A stretch of DNA of 5,241 nucleotides from positions 1-5,241 of the forward strand of contig JAKLLP010000174.1 in the NCBI GenBank assembly GCA_023150055.1, in the 5' to 3' direction. The DNA comes from Gammaproteobacteria bacterium (GTDB lineage Bacteria > Pseudomonadota > Gammaproteobacteria > Steroidobacterales > GCA-2729495). The notes under the pieces are model-generated. The model made no database searches. It was not told where the DNA came from and saw only the letters and a program-made list of their open reading frames with translations. A program made the position numbers and the translations under genes. How positions within the stretch are numbered: position 1 is the first letter of the stretch; each line of letters begins with the position of its first letter. Shown here piece after piece: positions 1-5,201 of the stretch.

Positions 1-1409
1 AGTTCATTTCGCACCCGCTCGGGATCCGCGTCAGGTTTGTCGATCTTGTTGATCGCGACAACGATCGGCACTTCCGCCGCCCTCGCATGCTGGATGGCTT
101 CCTCGGTTTGCGGCTTTACGCCGTCGTCGGCGGCTACGACCAGCACCACTATGTCGGTCACCTTCGCACCACGCGCTCGCATTGCGGTAAACGCCTCGTG
201 ACCGGGCGTATCGAGGAACGTAATCCGTCCGTCCTGCCCCGTCTCAACCTGGTAAGCGCCAATATGCTGGGTGATTCCGCCGGCTTCTCCAACCGCCACG
301 TTCGCACTACGAATGTGATCGAGCAGGGAGGTCTTGCCATGATCGACATGCCCCATGATCGTTACCACTGGCGGCCTCGCGCGCTCATCGCCAGTCGCGG
401 TCGCTGTCTTGAGGATCTCGTGCTCGATGCCCATGTCACGCACGGGCTTCGCGGTATGCCCCAGGTCCTCGACGACCAGCGTGGCAGTGTCCTGATCAAG
501 GACTTGATTTATGGTTGCCATGACCCCTAGCTTCATCAGGCTCTTGATTAGGTCACTGCTCTTGACAGCCATCCGCTGCGCAAGCTCCGAGAGCTTGATG
601 GATTCCGGAATCTCGACCTCGCGAACCACTGGTGTAGTCGGCCGCTCAAATCCGTGCCTGGAATCGACGGCTACGGTGCCCGACCGTCGCACGGTACGCT
701 TTTTCTTGCGTCGGCCACTGATGTCTCCGGTGACATGCAGCTCCTGCCGGCCGTAACGGGTCGCCTTCTTATCTCCCGTGCCGCGTTCGGGCACTGCATC
801 GGCCGACTTCGCGCGTCGCTTCGGCTCCGTGCCGGCCGGCGCCGGCTCCGGACGCTGCACGGTCTCACCCTGACGCCGATCTTTTTCCGCCTGACGCGCC
901 TCTTCCTCGGACCTCCGACGGACCGCTTCTGCTTCCTCGGCCCTGATCCGGGTCTCGTTCGCGATGCGTTCCTGTTCGGCCTTCTCATGCTCGAGCCGCT
1001 CGCGCTCACGCCTCTCGACCTCCAGGCGGGCCTCCTCCTCAGCGCGACGTTGCCGGTCCAGCTCTTCCTGTTGCTGTCGGGCCTCCTTTTCCAACTCGTC
1101 ACGCTTGACGTAGGTCCGCTTGCGGCGCACCTCGACGGTAACGGACCGGGCGCTGCCTTTCATACCAGACAGCTTGAGCTCGCTGTGAGTGCGCCGTTTA
1201 AGCGTGATCTTTTTTGGAGCAGCGCCCGGCTCCGTTTTGACGCGACCGTGACTGCGCTGCAGAAAGGTCAGCAGCTCCATTTTGGCGTCTTCGCTGATGA
1301 CATCATCAGCACTCGCCACCTCGATTCCGGCAGCGCCAAGCTGAGTCAGCAGAACGTCTACTGAAACCTTCAACACCTGTGCAAACTGGGCAACGGTCAC
1401 GTCAGACAT
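1..1409 (-). CDS. infB: Translation initiation factor IF-2, N-terminal part (C-terminus beyond left edge)
   Basis: IF2 is the GTPase that brings fMet-tRNA to the 30S subunit and promotes 50S joining. 469 codons are visible with no frame break. Residues 1-55 form an IF2_N helical domain (starts [11 protein letters not shown]). Residues 66-103 are the basic IF2-associated segment. Residues 104-185 are a highly charged Glu/Arg coiled-coil-like linker. Residues 268-320 are a second IF2_N domain ([12 protein letters not shown]). The G domain then begins: G1 GHVDHGKT at 353-360, G2 region [10 protein letters not shown] at about 374-383, G3 DTPGHEAF at 400-407 and G4 NKID at 454-457. The rest of the G domain and domains that bind fMet-tRNA lie off the window. 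The E. coli protein is 890 residues with G1 near 398, so this linker is somewhat shorter. The ATG at 1409 is preceded by GGAG with 7-base spacing and lies 12 bases after the nusA stop. It is the last visible gene of the rimP-nusA-infB operon. Confidence 0.98.
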   Translation of the reverse strand, partial: MSDVTVAQFAQVLKVSVDVLLTQLGAAGIEVASADDVISEDAKMELLTFLQRSHGRVKTEPGAAPKKITLKRRTHSELKLSGMKGSARSVTVEVRRKRTYVKRDELEKEARQQQEELDRQRRAEEEARLEVERRERERLEHEKAEQERIANETRIRAEEAEAVRRRSEEEARQAEKDRRQGETVQRPEPAPAGTEPKRRAKSADAVPERGTGDKKATRYGRQELHVTGDISGRRKKKRTVRRSGTVAVDSRHGFERPTTPVVREVEIPESIKLSELAQRMAVKSSDLIKSLMKLGVMATINQVLDQDTATLVVEDLGHTAKPVRDMGIEHEILKTATATGDERARPPVVTIMGHVDHGKTSLLDHIRSANVAVGEAGGITQHIGAYQVETGQDGRITFLDTPGHEAFTAMRARGAKVTDIVVLVVAADDGVKPQTEEAIQHARAAEVPIVVAINKIDKPDADPERVRNE

Positions 1410-1421
1410 GGGCTTGCTCCG

Positions 1422-2945
1422 CTATGACGGCTCCGCAACGCCAACCCCGGCCTGAGCTTCCTCGAACCAGTGGGCGCGGGCAGCCATGATCAACCGTCCC
1501 GCGAGTTGCGGATCCAGTTCCTCGATATCGGCAAGGTCGTCAACAGCCTGCTCGGCAAGATCCTCCCGGGTGACGATGTTCCGAGCGGCCAGCTTCTGCG
1601 CAATTTCGCCAGTCATTTCATCAAGGGCGAGAAGGTCATCCGCGGGCTCGACACCCTCGATTTTCTCCTCGTTGGCGATAGCCTGAGTAAGCAGGACATC
1701 GCGGGCCCGACTGCGCAGCTCATCGACTATCTGCTGGTCGAACTCCTCGATACCCAACAGCTCAGAGGCAGGCACATACGCAATCTCCTCGATTGTCAGG
1801 AAGCCTTCCTGCACGAGAATCAGCGCGACGTCCTCATCGACATCGAGCTGCTTCATGAAGAGCTCAACGATCGCTCGGGCCTCACTCTCGCTCTTCTCCT
1901 CGGCAGCCGTCTCACTCATCACATTGAGCTCCCACCCGGTGAGCTCGCTCGCGAGTCTGATATTCTGACCGCCGCGGCCGATTGCCTGAGACAGCTTGTC
2001 CTCCGCAACCGCAATATCCATGCTGTGAGACTCCTCGTCGACGACGATACTGCTCACCTCGGCTGGCGACATTGCATTGATGACGAACTGCGCGGGGTTC
2101 TCGTCCCATGGAATGATATCGACGCGCTCCCCGGCAAGCTCATTTGAAACCGCGGTTACACGCGAGCCACGCATGCCGACGCACGCTCCGACCGGGTCAA
2201 TCCGGGCGTCGTTACTCTTCACCGCAATCTTGGCGCGCAGCCCTGGATCCCGGGCAGCGCCCAGAATCTCGATCAGTCCCTGCCCCACCTCCGGCACCTC
2301 AATCTTGACGAGTTCCACGAGGAATTGCGGAGAGGTGCGAGTGAGAAAAAGCTGCGGACCGCGCAACTCGGACCGAACCTCGCGCAGCAGCGCCTTCATG
2401 CGGTCCTGCGTCCGGACCGGCTCTCTCGGAATCATGTTCTCTCGCGGAATAAAGCCCTCAGCATTGCTTCCAAGATCGATGAACACTCCGTTCCGGTCGA
2501 CGCGCTTGACCACACCGCTGAGCAACTGGCCGACTCGCTCCGAGTACTCCTCGACGACCTTGCGTCGCTCGGCTTCACGGACCTTCTGCACGATGACCTG
2601 CTTAGCGGCTTGCGCCGCGATCCTTCCGAACTCGACCGACTCGATCGGAACCTCTACATAACCGCCGGGTTCCGCTGCCGGATCGATATCGACGGCATCG
2701 ATCATTCGCAGTTCTTTTTCGGGGAACTCGAGTTCGGTGGACTCGTCGGCGAAGACCTTCCAGCGTCGGAAGGTCTCGTAATCGCCGGTCTTCCGGTCGA
2801 TGCTGACGCGAGCGTCCATATCCTCCCCTTGGCGTTTGCGCGTGGCCGATGCGAGCGCCGCCTCGAGGGCCTCGAAGATGATCTCCTTCTCGACGCCTTT
2901 CTCGTTGGATACGACATCAACCACATTCAGAATATCTTTGTTCAT
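1422..2945 (-). CDS. nusA: Transcription termination/antitermination factor NusA
   Basis: NusA binds RNA polymerase and nascent RNA, promotes pausing and intrinsic termination, and takes part in antitermination complexes. From the ATG at 2945 the protein has 507 residues. The N-terminal RNAP-binding domain is 1-130 (MNKDILNVVDVVSNEK, TFRRW at 58-62). The S1 domain is about 137-203. KH1 is about 230-280 with the GMRG loop at 257-260, and KH2 is about 300-345 with AIGRGGQN at 321-328. Two acidic repeats at about 367-418 and 434-492 are typical of gammaproteobacterial NusA and contact the alpha subunit CTD. A TTG at 2954 would add MSI. I prefer the ATG because it gives the family N-terminus and a weak GAG at 2957-2959 sits 11 bases upstream, whereas it is only 2 bases from the TTG. 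It lies 18 bases after the rimP stop and 12 bases before infB. In E. coli NusA influences its own operon, and the terminators upstream of rimP fit that. Confidence 0.98.
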   Translation of the reverse strand: MNKDILNVVDVVSNEKGVEKEIIFEALEAALASATRKRQGEDMDARVSIDRKTGDYETFRRWKVFADESTELEFPEKELRMIDAVDIDPAAEPGGYVEVPIESVEFGRIAAQAAKQVIVQKVREAERRKVVEEYSERVGQLLSGVVKRVDRNGVFIDLGSNAEGFIPRENMIPREPVRTQDRMKALLREVRSELRGPQLFLTRTSPQFLVELVKIEVPEVGQGLIEILGAARDPGLRAKIAVKSNDARIDPVGACVGMRGSRVTAVSNELAGERVDIIPWDENPAQFVINAMSPAEVSSIVVDEESHSMDIAVAEDKLSQAIGRGGQNIRLASELTGWELNVMSETAAEEKSESEARAIVELFMKQLDVDEDVALILVQEGFLTIEEIAYVPASELLGIEEFDQQIVDELRSRARDVLLTQAIANEEKIEGVEPADDLLALDEMTGEIAQKLAARNIVTREDLAEQAVDDLADIEELDPQLAGRLIMAARAHWFEEAQAGVGVAEPS

Positions 2946-2963
2946 GATCGACAATTCTCTAAG

Positions 2964-3440
2964 CTATGACGCCTTCGCCGCTTTGCCAAAGTCGGGAACC
3001 AGCCGCACGGACTCGACATCCGCAACAGGAAAGCTCTGAATATCATTGTCACATTTCAGGCTGAGACGCTCGTCGTTCCGGTCGACCAGAATCCCGCGAA
3101 CACGTCGTCGCCCGTCGATAATTCTGCGTAACTGCACCTGCACCTGCGCTCCGGTGTGACGCTCGAAATGCGCCGGTTTGACCAGGCGACGGTCCAGCCC
3201 TGGGGACGAAACCTCGAGCGTGTAAATGCCCGGAATCACATCAGCAACATCCAGCACGCTACTAACCTGGCGACTGACGGCTTCGCAATCGTCGACCGTC
3301 ACGCCACCGTCAGCGTCGATAAACACCCGCAACAGCTGCCGACCCTTGCCGACATGCATCTCGAGGTCAGCAAGCTCGAAGCCCAGGCCAGCAACGGCTG
3401 GCTCCAGCATTTGCACGAGTTGCTGCCGCGAAACCGCCAT
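2964..3440 (-). CDS. rimP: Ribosome maturation factor RimP
   Basis: RimP is a small cytoplasmic protein that assists 30S subunit assembly. The 158 residues compare with 150 in E. coli. Residues 1-85 are the alpha/beta N-terminal domain, with FELADLEMH at 21-29, LLRVFIDADGGVTVDDC at 36-52, and the family hallmark LEVSSPGLDRRLVK at 75-88. Residues about 90-150 form the C-terminal Sm-like beta barrel, ending in a short Lys/Ala tail. The frame stays open far upstream through the leader, but that stretch crosses a terminator and is not protein-like, so I start at the ATG at 3440. That start gives the family N-terminus, and GAGG at 3451-3454 lies 10 bases upstream. It is the first gene of the operon. 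A minus-strand terminator ends only about 45 bases upstream, so rimP expression must depend on read-through or on a promoter I cannot see clearly. Confidence 0.96.
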   Translation of the reverse strand: MAVSRQQLVQMLEPAVAGLGFELADLEMHVGKGRQLLRVFIDADGGVTVDDCEAVSRQVSSVLDVADVIPGIYTLEVSSPGLDRRLVKPAHFERHTGAQVQVQLRRIIDGRRRVRGILVDRNDERLSLKCDNDIQSFPVADVESVRLVPDFGKAAKAS

Positions 3441-3483
3441 GTCATCAGAGCCTCGCCTCAGGCCGCGCCTCTTTGGCCGACGC

Positions 3484-3512
3484 AAAAACAAAAAATGGGC
3501 CAAAGGCCCATC
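3484..3512 (-). terminator. Intrinsic terminator in the rimP leader (t2)
   Basis: On the minus strand a perfect 7-bp stem (ATGGGCC/GGCCCAT) with loop TTT at 3495-3511 is followed by a run of T (TTTTTTGTTTTT) to 3484. It is a textbook rho-independent terminator pointing toward rimP. Its end is only about 44 bases from the rimP ATG, so it works as an attenuator or leader terminator for the operon rather than as the end of a distant gene. The enterobacterial metY-rimP leader is known to carry terminators. Regulation here is inferred. Confidence 0.8.
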
Positions 3513-3533
3513 TGCATCCACCTGCATTCCCGT

Positions 3534-3560
3534 CCGCAGCCGCCCTCTAGGCGGTCGCAG
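3534..3560 (-). repeat. Long imperfect stem-loop in the rimP leader, possible RNase III site
   Basis: As minus-strand RNA, the 11-base arms 3550-3560 and 3534-3544 pair with one A-C mismatch and two G-U wobbles around the 5-base loop UAGAG (3545-3549). It lies between the two leader terminators. In E. coli, transcripts of the metY-nusA-infB operon are processed by RNase III upstream of rimP, so this stem is a reasonable counterpart. That link is inference from position and shape only. Confidence 0.4.
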
Positions 3561-3578
3561 ATCGCATGGGCTGCATCC

Positions 3579-3608
3579 AATAAACAAATAGCCCCTCACG
3601 GGGCTATT
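3579..3608 (-). terminator. Intrinsic terminator after the tRNA remnant (t1)
   Basis: A perfect 9-bp stem, AATAGCCCC/GGGGCTATT (3587-3595 and 3600-3608), has a 4-base loop. On the minus strand it is followed by the T-rich tail TGTTTATT. It begins 13 bases after the CCA of the tRNA-fMet-like 3' end, exactly where a tRNA terminator is expected. It probably once ended the metY transcript. The stem is symmetric, but the plus-strand side lacks a T run, so it acts on the minus strand. Confidence 0.7.
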
Positions 3609-3612
3609 GACC

Positions 3613-3642
3613 ACCAGAAACTGGTAGCGGGGGCTTGCTACC
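3613..3642. repeat. Overlapping small inverted repeats around the tRNA remnant
   Basis: GGTAGC (3623-3628) and GCTACC (3637-3642) are perfect inverted arms around an 8-base spacer. ACCAG (3613-3617) and CTGGT (3621-3625) form a second short hairpin with loop AAA, and it shares bases 3623-3625 with the first. As RNA the two cannot form together. As DNA, 6-base arms with an 8-base spacer have the shape of a tyrosine-recombinase core site inside the tRNA 3' end. Both readings are inference. Confidence 0.45.
3622..3634 (-). other. 3'-end remnant of an initiator tRNA gene (metY), probable attachment-site core
   Basis: The minus strand reads GCCCCCGCTACCA. This matches the 3' end of bacterial tRNA-fMet (E. 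coli GCCCCCGCAACCA, one difference; some other gammaproteobacteria have the T form, from memory). The 64 bases upstream contain no T-loop TTC and cannot form a cloverleaf, so the remaining tRNA is missing. In gammaproteobacteria metY lies directly upstream of rimP-nusA-infB, so position and strand are as expected. Integrases that target tRNA genes leave the intact tRNA at one end of the element and a short 3' copy at the other. This looks like the short copy, with the island on its upstream side. The match is only 13 bases, so it could be chance. Confidence 0.5.
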
Positions 3643-3647
3643 GGGAT

Positions 3648-3684
3648 TACAGGCAGAGGGCTATATCGAGATCCCTCTGCTGTA
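3648..3684. repeat. 12-bp inverted repeat with one bulged base
   Basis: The arms are TACAG-G-CAGAGGG (3648-3660, with G3653 unpaired) and CCCTCTGCTGTA (3673-3684), around the 12-base loop CTATATCGAGAT. All 12 base pairs are Watson-Crick. There is no T run on either strand, so it is not an ordinary intrinsic terminator. It lies just upstream (minus strand) of the tRNA remnant, in what should be element DNA. It could be a protein-binding site next to the attachment core or a stem of a small RNA. Confidence 0.65.
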
Positions 3685-3715
3685 GGCCGGCGCCCCGACC
3701 CTCGCCACGGCGGGC

Positions 3716-3744
3716 ATTGTACCGGAAGCCGCAGCCGCGGGTAA
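3716..3744 (-). promoter_or_regulatory. Candidate sigma-70 promoter upstream of the tRNA remnant
   Basis: On the minus strand, TACAAT (3716-3721, five of six matches to the -10 consensus) is followed by the GC-rich discriminator GCCCGCC, a feature of stable-RNA promoters. Seventeen bases upstream is a poor -35, TTACCC (3739-3744, three of six). A start near 3709 would put a 77-base tRNA ending at 3622 about 11 bases downstream, a spacing usual for tRNA genes. If so, the promoter survives while the tRNA body does not, which conflicts with a simple integration model. Confidence 0.3.
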
Positions 3745-3778
3745 CCCCTTTTTCGGCCCCGGCCCTGCGGCATTCCGG
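3722..3778. repeat. 13-bp inverted repeat with one bulge, 30-base loop
   Basis: CCGGAAGCCGCAG (3722-3734) is complementary to CTGCGGCATTCCGG (3765-3778) except for one unpaired base. The left arm abuts the TACAAT box, and the candidate -35 hexamer lies in the loop. The repeat thus brackets the possible promoter and could be an operator or a cruciform-forming element. Function is unknown. Confidence 0.55.
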
Positions 3779-3795
3779 CCCCCCGGCACCCGGCC

Positions 3796-3831
3796 GCCTT
3801 CGTCGTCAGCCTCAACCTGCACCGCAGACAC
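3796..3831 (+). pseudogene. ParB-like protein fragment, copy A
   Basis: The frame beginning at 3796 encodes AFVVSLNLHRRH, a highly conserved segment of phage and plasmid ParB/Srx-fold proteins that carry a C-terminal HTH. The match may extend back to about 3766 (CGIPAPRHPA), but that part is uncertain. A TAA at 3742 in this frame removes any normal N-terminal domain, and the similarity stops at 3831, where copy B begins in another frame. Compared with the equivalent bases of copy B, 9 of 33 differ, and all but one of the codon changes are silent. It is therefore a related but separate gene, not a recent duplication. Confidence 0.6.
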
Positions 3832-4106
3832 GGGAATACCAGGGCGACGACCCGCTTGGGTTCGTAGTATCCCTGAATCTGCGCCGCCGACATCTCACGG
3901 ACGCGCAGCGCGCCGTCCTTGCGCTCGACCTGCTACCTCACCTCGAGCAGGAGGCGAAACAACGGCAGGGCACGCGGAACGACATTCAGGCAAGAATGCC
4001 TGAAGGTGCAGCTTGGACGGGCCAAGCCCGCGAACAGGCAGCCGACGCTGTAGGCGTGAGTCCGCGCTATGTCTCGTACGCCAAGCGAATCAAGGCGCAG
4101 GCCTGA
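3831..4106 (+). pseudogene. ParB-like HTH protein, C-terminal fragment, copy B
   Basis: Ninety-one in-frame residues begin REYQGDDPLGFVVSLNLRRRH and continue LTDAQRAVLALDLLPHLEQEA. They end in a helix-turn-helix region, GQAREQAADAVGVSPRYVSYAKRI (residues 64-87), before TGA. Phage and plasmid members of this group normally have about 70 more residues in front, the nuclease-like domain with a DGRNR-type motif. Nothing like that is present in any frame upstream, and no start codon with a ribosome-binding site is evident. The frame stays open far to the left across rimP antisense, but that is not protein-like. I read it as a truncated gene whose DNA-binding tail survives. Its stop is 3 bases from the convergent stop of the next gene. 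Whether it is expressed is unknown. Confidence 0.75.
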
Positions 4107-4109
4107 GCG

Positions 4110-4439
4110 TCAGCCGTTCGTCCGGTCCGCGGCCAGCGCCCGACCGAGTCCGCACAGGGCGACGTCAAACCACGTTCCGGCGGCGTTGCTGCGCTGGCAG
4201 GTGGCCCAGTCGATGCGCTCCACGTCGCCGAATCTGAGCACGCAGGGCGCGTTGCTGCGGGGATAGTACGGACTGAGCCAGTCGCCGGTATCGGTGCCGA
4301 CATGGAGTTCGCCGGCGCGGCGGGACTCGTGGGCGAAGTACTCGAACGCCGCACGGCGCAACGCGCTGCGGAACTCCGCGGTCGAGCCGGCGGAGAATTC
4401 AACCGCGTAGCTGTGGCCGTTGGAGATCCTCAGGCGCAT
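4110..4439 (-). CDS. Hypothetical protein, 109 aa
   Basis: I do not recognise this protein. It is soluble-looking, with no signal peptide or membrane segment. It starts MRLRISNGHSYAVEF, has an amphipathic helical stretch at about 20-42 (AEFRSALRRAAFEYFAHESRR), and a Trp/Tyr-rich middle (TGDWLSPYYPRSNAPCVLRF, 51-70). Three cysteines (66, 81, 96) are spaced 15 residues apart but are not a known zinc pattern. The ATG at 4439 lies 9 bases after the stop of the 81-residue gene, so the two are probably translated from one message. No clear Shine-Dalgarno sequence is present, which suggests translational coupling. It converges tail-to-tail with the ParB-like remnant. Composition fits small accessory genes near phage recombination genes. 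Confidence 0.65.
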   Translation of the reverse strand: MRLRISNGHSYAVEFSAGSTAEFRSALRRAAFEYFAHESRRAGELHVGTDTGDWLSPYYPRSNAPCVLRFGDVERIDWATCQRSNAAGTWFDVALCGLGRALAADRTNG

Positions 4440-4448
4440 GTCGTCAGT

Positions 4449-4694
4449 CTAACAGCCCGTCGCCGTCGAGCCGGCGGAGAGTATGCGCATACATTCGGCC
4501 TCGGTGAGATGCCTTGCCGGGTCGATGGTGGCAATGCTGCCGGACGGGAATGCGGCCTCGATCTCAGCCACCGATTCCGCCGGGCGGCCGAAGCGGCGCT
4601 CGAACAGCCGGTGGGCGGCCTCAGTCTGCAACCGCTGGTAGTCCCGCCGCTGCCGGTCGAGCCACTCGCGCTCAAGATCGGTGAAGGATGCCAC
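4449..4694 (-). CDS. Hypothetical protein, 81 aa
   Basis: I do not recognise this protein. The first 45 residues are strongly helical and charged (LEREWLDRQRRDYQRLQTEAAHRLFERRFG at 7-36), with basic and aromatic residues. A short C-terminal part contains TIDPARHLTEAECMRIL (56-72). No membrane segment is seen. The start is a GTG at 4694. It is forced by an in-frame TGA four codons upstream (4704-4706), and no Shine-Dalgarno sequence precedes it. A TATGAT box at 4703-4708 lies 8 bases before the GTG, so a leaderless message is possible. It lies 69 bases after rusA and 9 bases before the 109-residue gene. Confidence 0.6.
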   Translation of the reverse strand: MASFTDLEREWLDRQRRDYQRLQTEAAHRLFERRFGRPAESVAEIEAAFPSGSIATIDPARHLTEAECMRILSAGSTATGC

Positions 4695-4702
4695 GGGCGG
4701 GA

Positions 4703-4708
4703 ATCATA
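4703..4708 (-). promoter_or_regulatory. Possible -10 box giving a leaderless message
   Basis: The minus strand reads TATGAT, five of six matches to the sigma-70 -10 box, ending 8 bases before the GTG of the 81-residue gene. Seventeen bases upstream there is no recognisable -35. If used, transcription would start at or next to the GTG, which would explain the lack of a ribosome-binding site. A six-base box in GC-rich DNA is weak evidence. Confidence 0.22.
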
Positions 4709-4763
4709 CCGCGCCCGCCCGGAAACGGCTGCGCAGGATCGCGCAGGCGCCACGATCGCCACC

Positions 4764-5201
4764 CTACCCGGTAGGTGAGCATCCCCGGAAATCAGGGTGC
4801 ATGACGCGCTCGAACTGGCGCCGCGCCCATTCCACATCGTCAGCGTCGGGCATGATGAACTGCACGACGGGGTGAATCCGCACCAGCAGGCGACCGTCAC
4901 GCACCACGGCGCCGCGCTCGATCAGCAGCCGGTCAATCTGCGAATCATCCGCATACAGGCCGGCGGCCTGCATCGCGTCGAGCGGGGCCTTCAACACGTT
5001 GTCGAGATCGCGGCGCCGGCGGTCCGGCGGGTGCGCATGGATCACGACGGCGAGCCGGTCAGCGTCGAATCGGTGCGCACCAGCGACAGCAGCAGCGACC
5101 GCGTGACGGTACGCGCGGCCCTCGCGGGAGATCAGGGTACGGCCGTGCAGATTGCGCCAGTACCGATTGACGGACGGCGGCCAGGGGAGCGTGAGAATCA
5201 G
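4764..5201 (-). CDS. rusA: RusA-family Holliday junction resolvase
   Basis: RusA is a homodimeric, phage-derived endonuclease that cuts Holliday junctions. Numbered from the CTG at 5201 (145 residues), it has the N-terminal family motif LPWPPSVNRYWRNLHGRTLISREGRAYR (5-32) and the catalytic stretch PDRRRRDLDNVLKAPLDAM (59-77). It also has GLYADDSQI at 81-89. D65, D67, K71 and D86 line up with E. coli D70, D72, K76 and D91, all needed for catalysis. After the usual end of the fold near residue 110 there is an acidic, Trp-containing tail of about 33 residues not found in the 120-residue E. coli protein. No ATG, GTG or TTG occurs in frame from the family N-terminus to the window edge. CTG at 5201 and ATT at 5198 are the near candidates. 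CTG has GAGG 7 bases upstream and overlaps the stop of the preceding gene. A start outside the window is also possible. Confidence 0.92.
   Translation of the reverse strand: MILTLPWPPSVNRYWRNLHGRTLISREGRAYRHAVAAAVAGAHRFDADRLAVVIHAHPPDRRRRDLDNVLKAPLDAMQAAGLYADDSQIDRLLIERGAVVRDGRLLVRIHPVVQFIMPDADDVEWARRQFERVMHPDFRGCSPTG

Larger units (their letters stand above)
3580..3709 (-). ncRNA. Possible structured small RNA ending at t1
   Basis: A minus-strand transcript starting just after the TACAAT box (start near 3709) would run about 130 bases. It would fold the bulged 12-bp stem (3648-3684), then one of two exclusive small stems (3613-3642), and end at the terminator at 3579-3608. There is no convincing reading frame and no match to a tRNA, tmRNA, 4.5S RNA or riboswitch I can recall. 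The same layout could simply be a former metY transcription unit whose body was replaced, so this is a weak proposal. Confidence 0.22.
3441..3795. other. Noncoding junction and operon leader
   Basis: No gene is supported in these 355 bases. From rimP outward they hold terminator t2, an imperfect stem, terminator t1, the tRNA-fMet-like 3' end, two bulged inverted repeats and a promoter-like box. Frames open through it (for example the upstream extension of rimP) run through terminators and show no protein character. The likely chromosome/element boundary is at about 3635, the inner edge of the tRNA remnant. Confidence 0.6.

Noticed and set aside
654..1364. Long plus-strand reading frame of 236 codons opposite infB
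   Set aside because: It mirrors the Glu/Arg/Ala-rich linker of IF2 in GC-rich DNA. The minus-strand frame has clear domains, so this is an antisense shadow.
1470..2147. Plus-strand reading frame of 225 codons opposite nusA
   Set aside because: It is antisense to the conserved KH and acidic repeat regions. Codon bias on the minus strand keeps the opposite frame open.
2325..2969. Plus-strand reading frame of 214 codons opposite nusA and the rimP/nusA gap
   Set aside because: It is a shadow of the N-terminal and S1 domains of NusA, with no domain or start signal of its own.
3621..3650. Similarity of GGTAGCGGGG on the plus strand to part of a c-di-GMP-I riboswitch
   Set aside because: The conserved GCAAAGCC core and the other paired element are missing. 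The likeness is limited to one short stem.
3641..3654. GGGATTACAGGC resembles part of the primate Alu consensus, hinting at contamination
   Set aside because: The match is only about 12 bases and both flanks are unrelated bacterial sequence. It is chance, and part of the bulged inverted repeat.
3622..3700. A complete tRNA gene upstream of rimP
   Set aside because: There is no T-loop TTC, no cloverleaf, and the acceptor stem fails to pair fully. Only the 3' end matches.
3738..3754. Plus-strand GGGTAACCCC followed by TTTTT as a terminator
   Set aside because: The stem is only 3 bp with a 3-base loop, which is too weak. The bases fit the -35 area and the larger inverted repeat better.
3441..3893. 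Upstream extension of the rimP frame giving a 309-residue protein
   Set aside because: The extension crosses two terminators and the tRNA remnant, and has random Arg/Pro-rich composition. RimP starts at 3440.
4430..4900. Minus-strand frame of 156 codons overlapping rusA and the 81-residue gene
   Set aside because: It overlaps the catalytic-to-C-terminal part of rusA out of frame and has a Ser/Pro/Arg-rich shadow composition.
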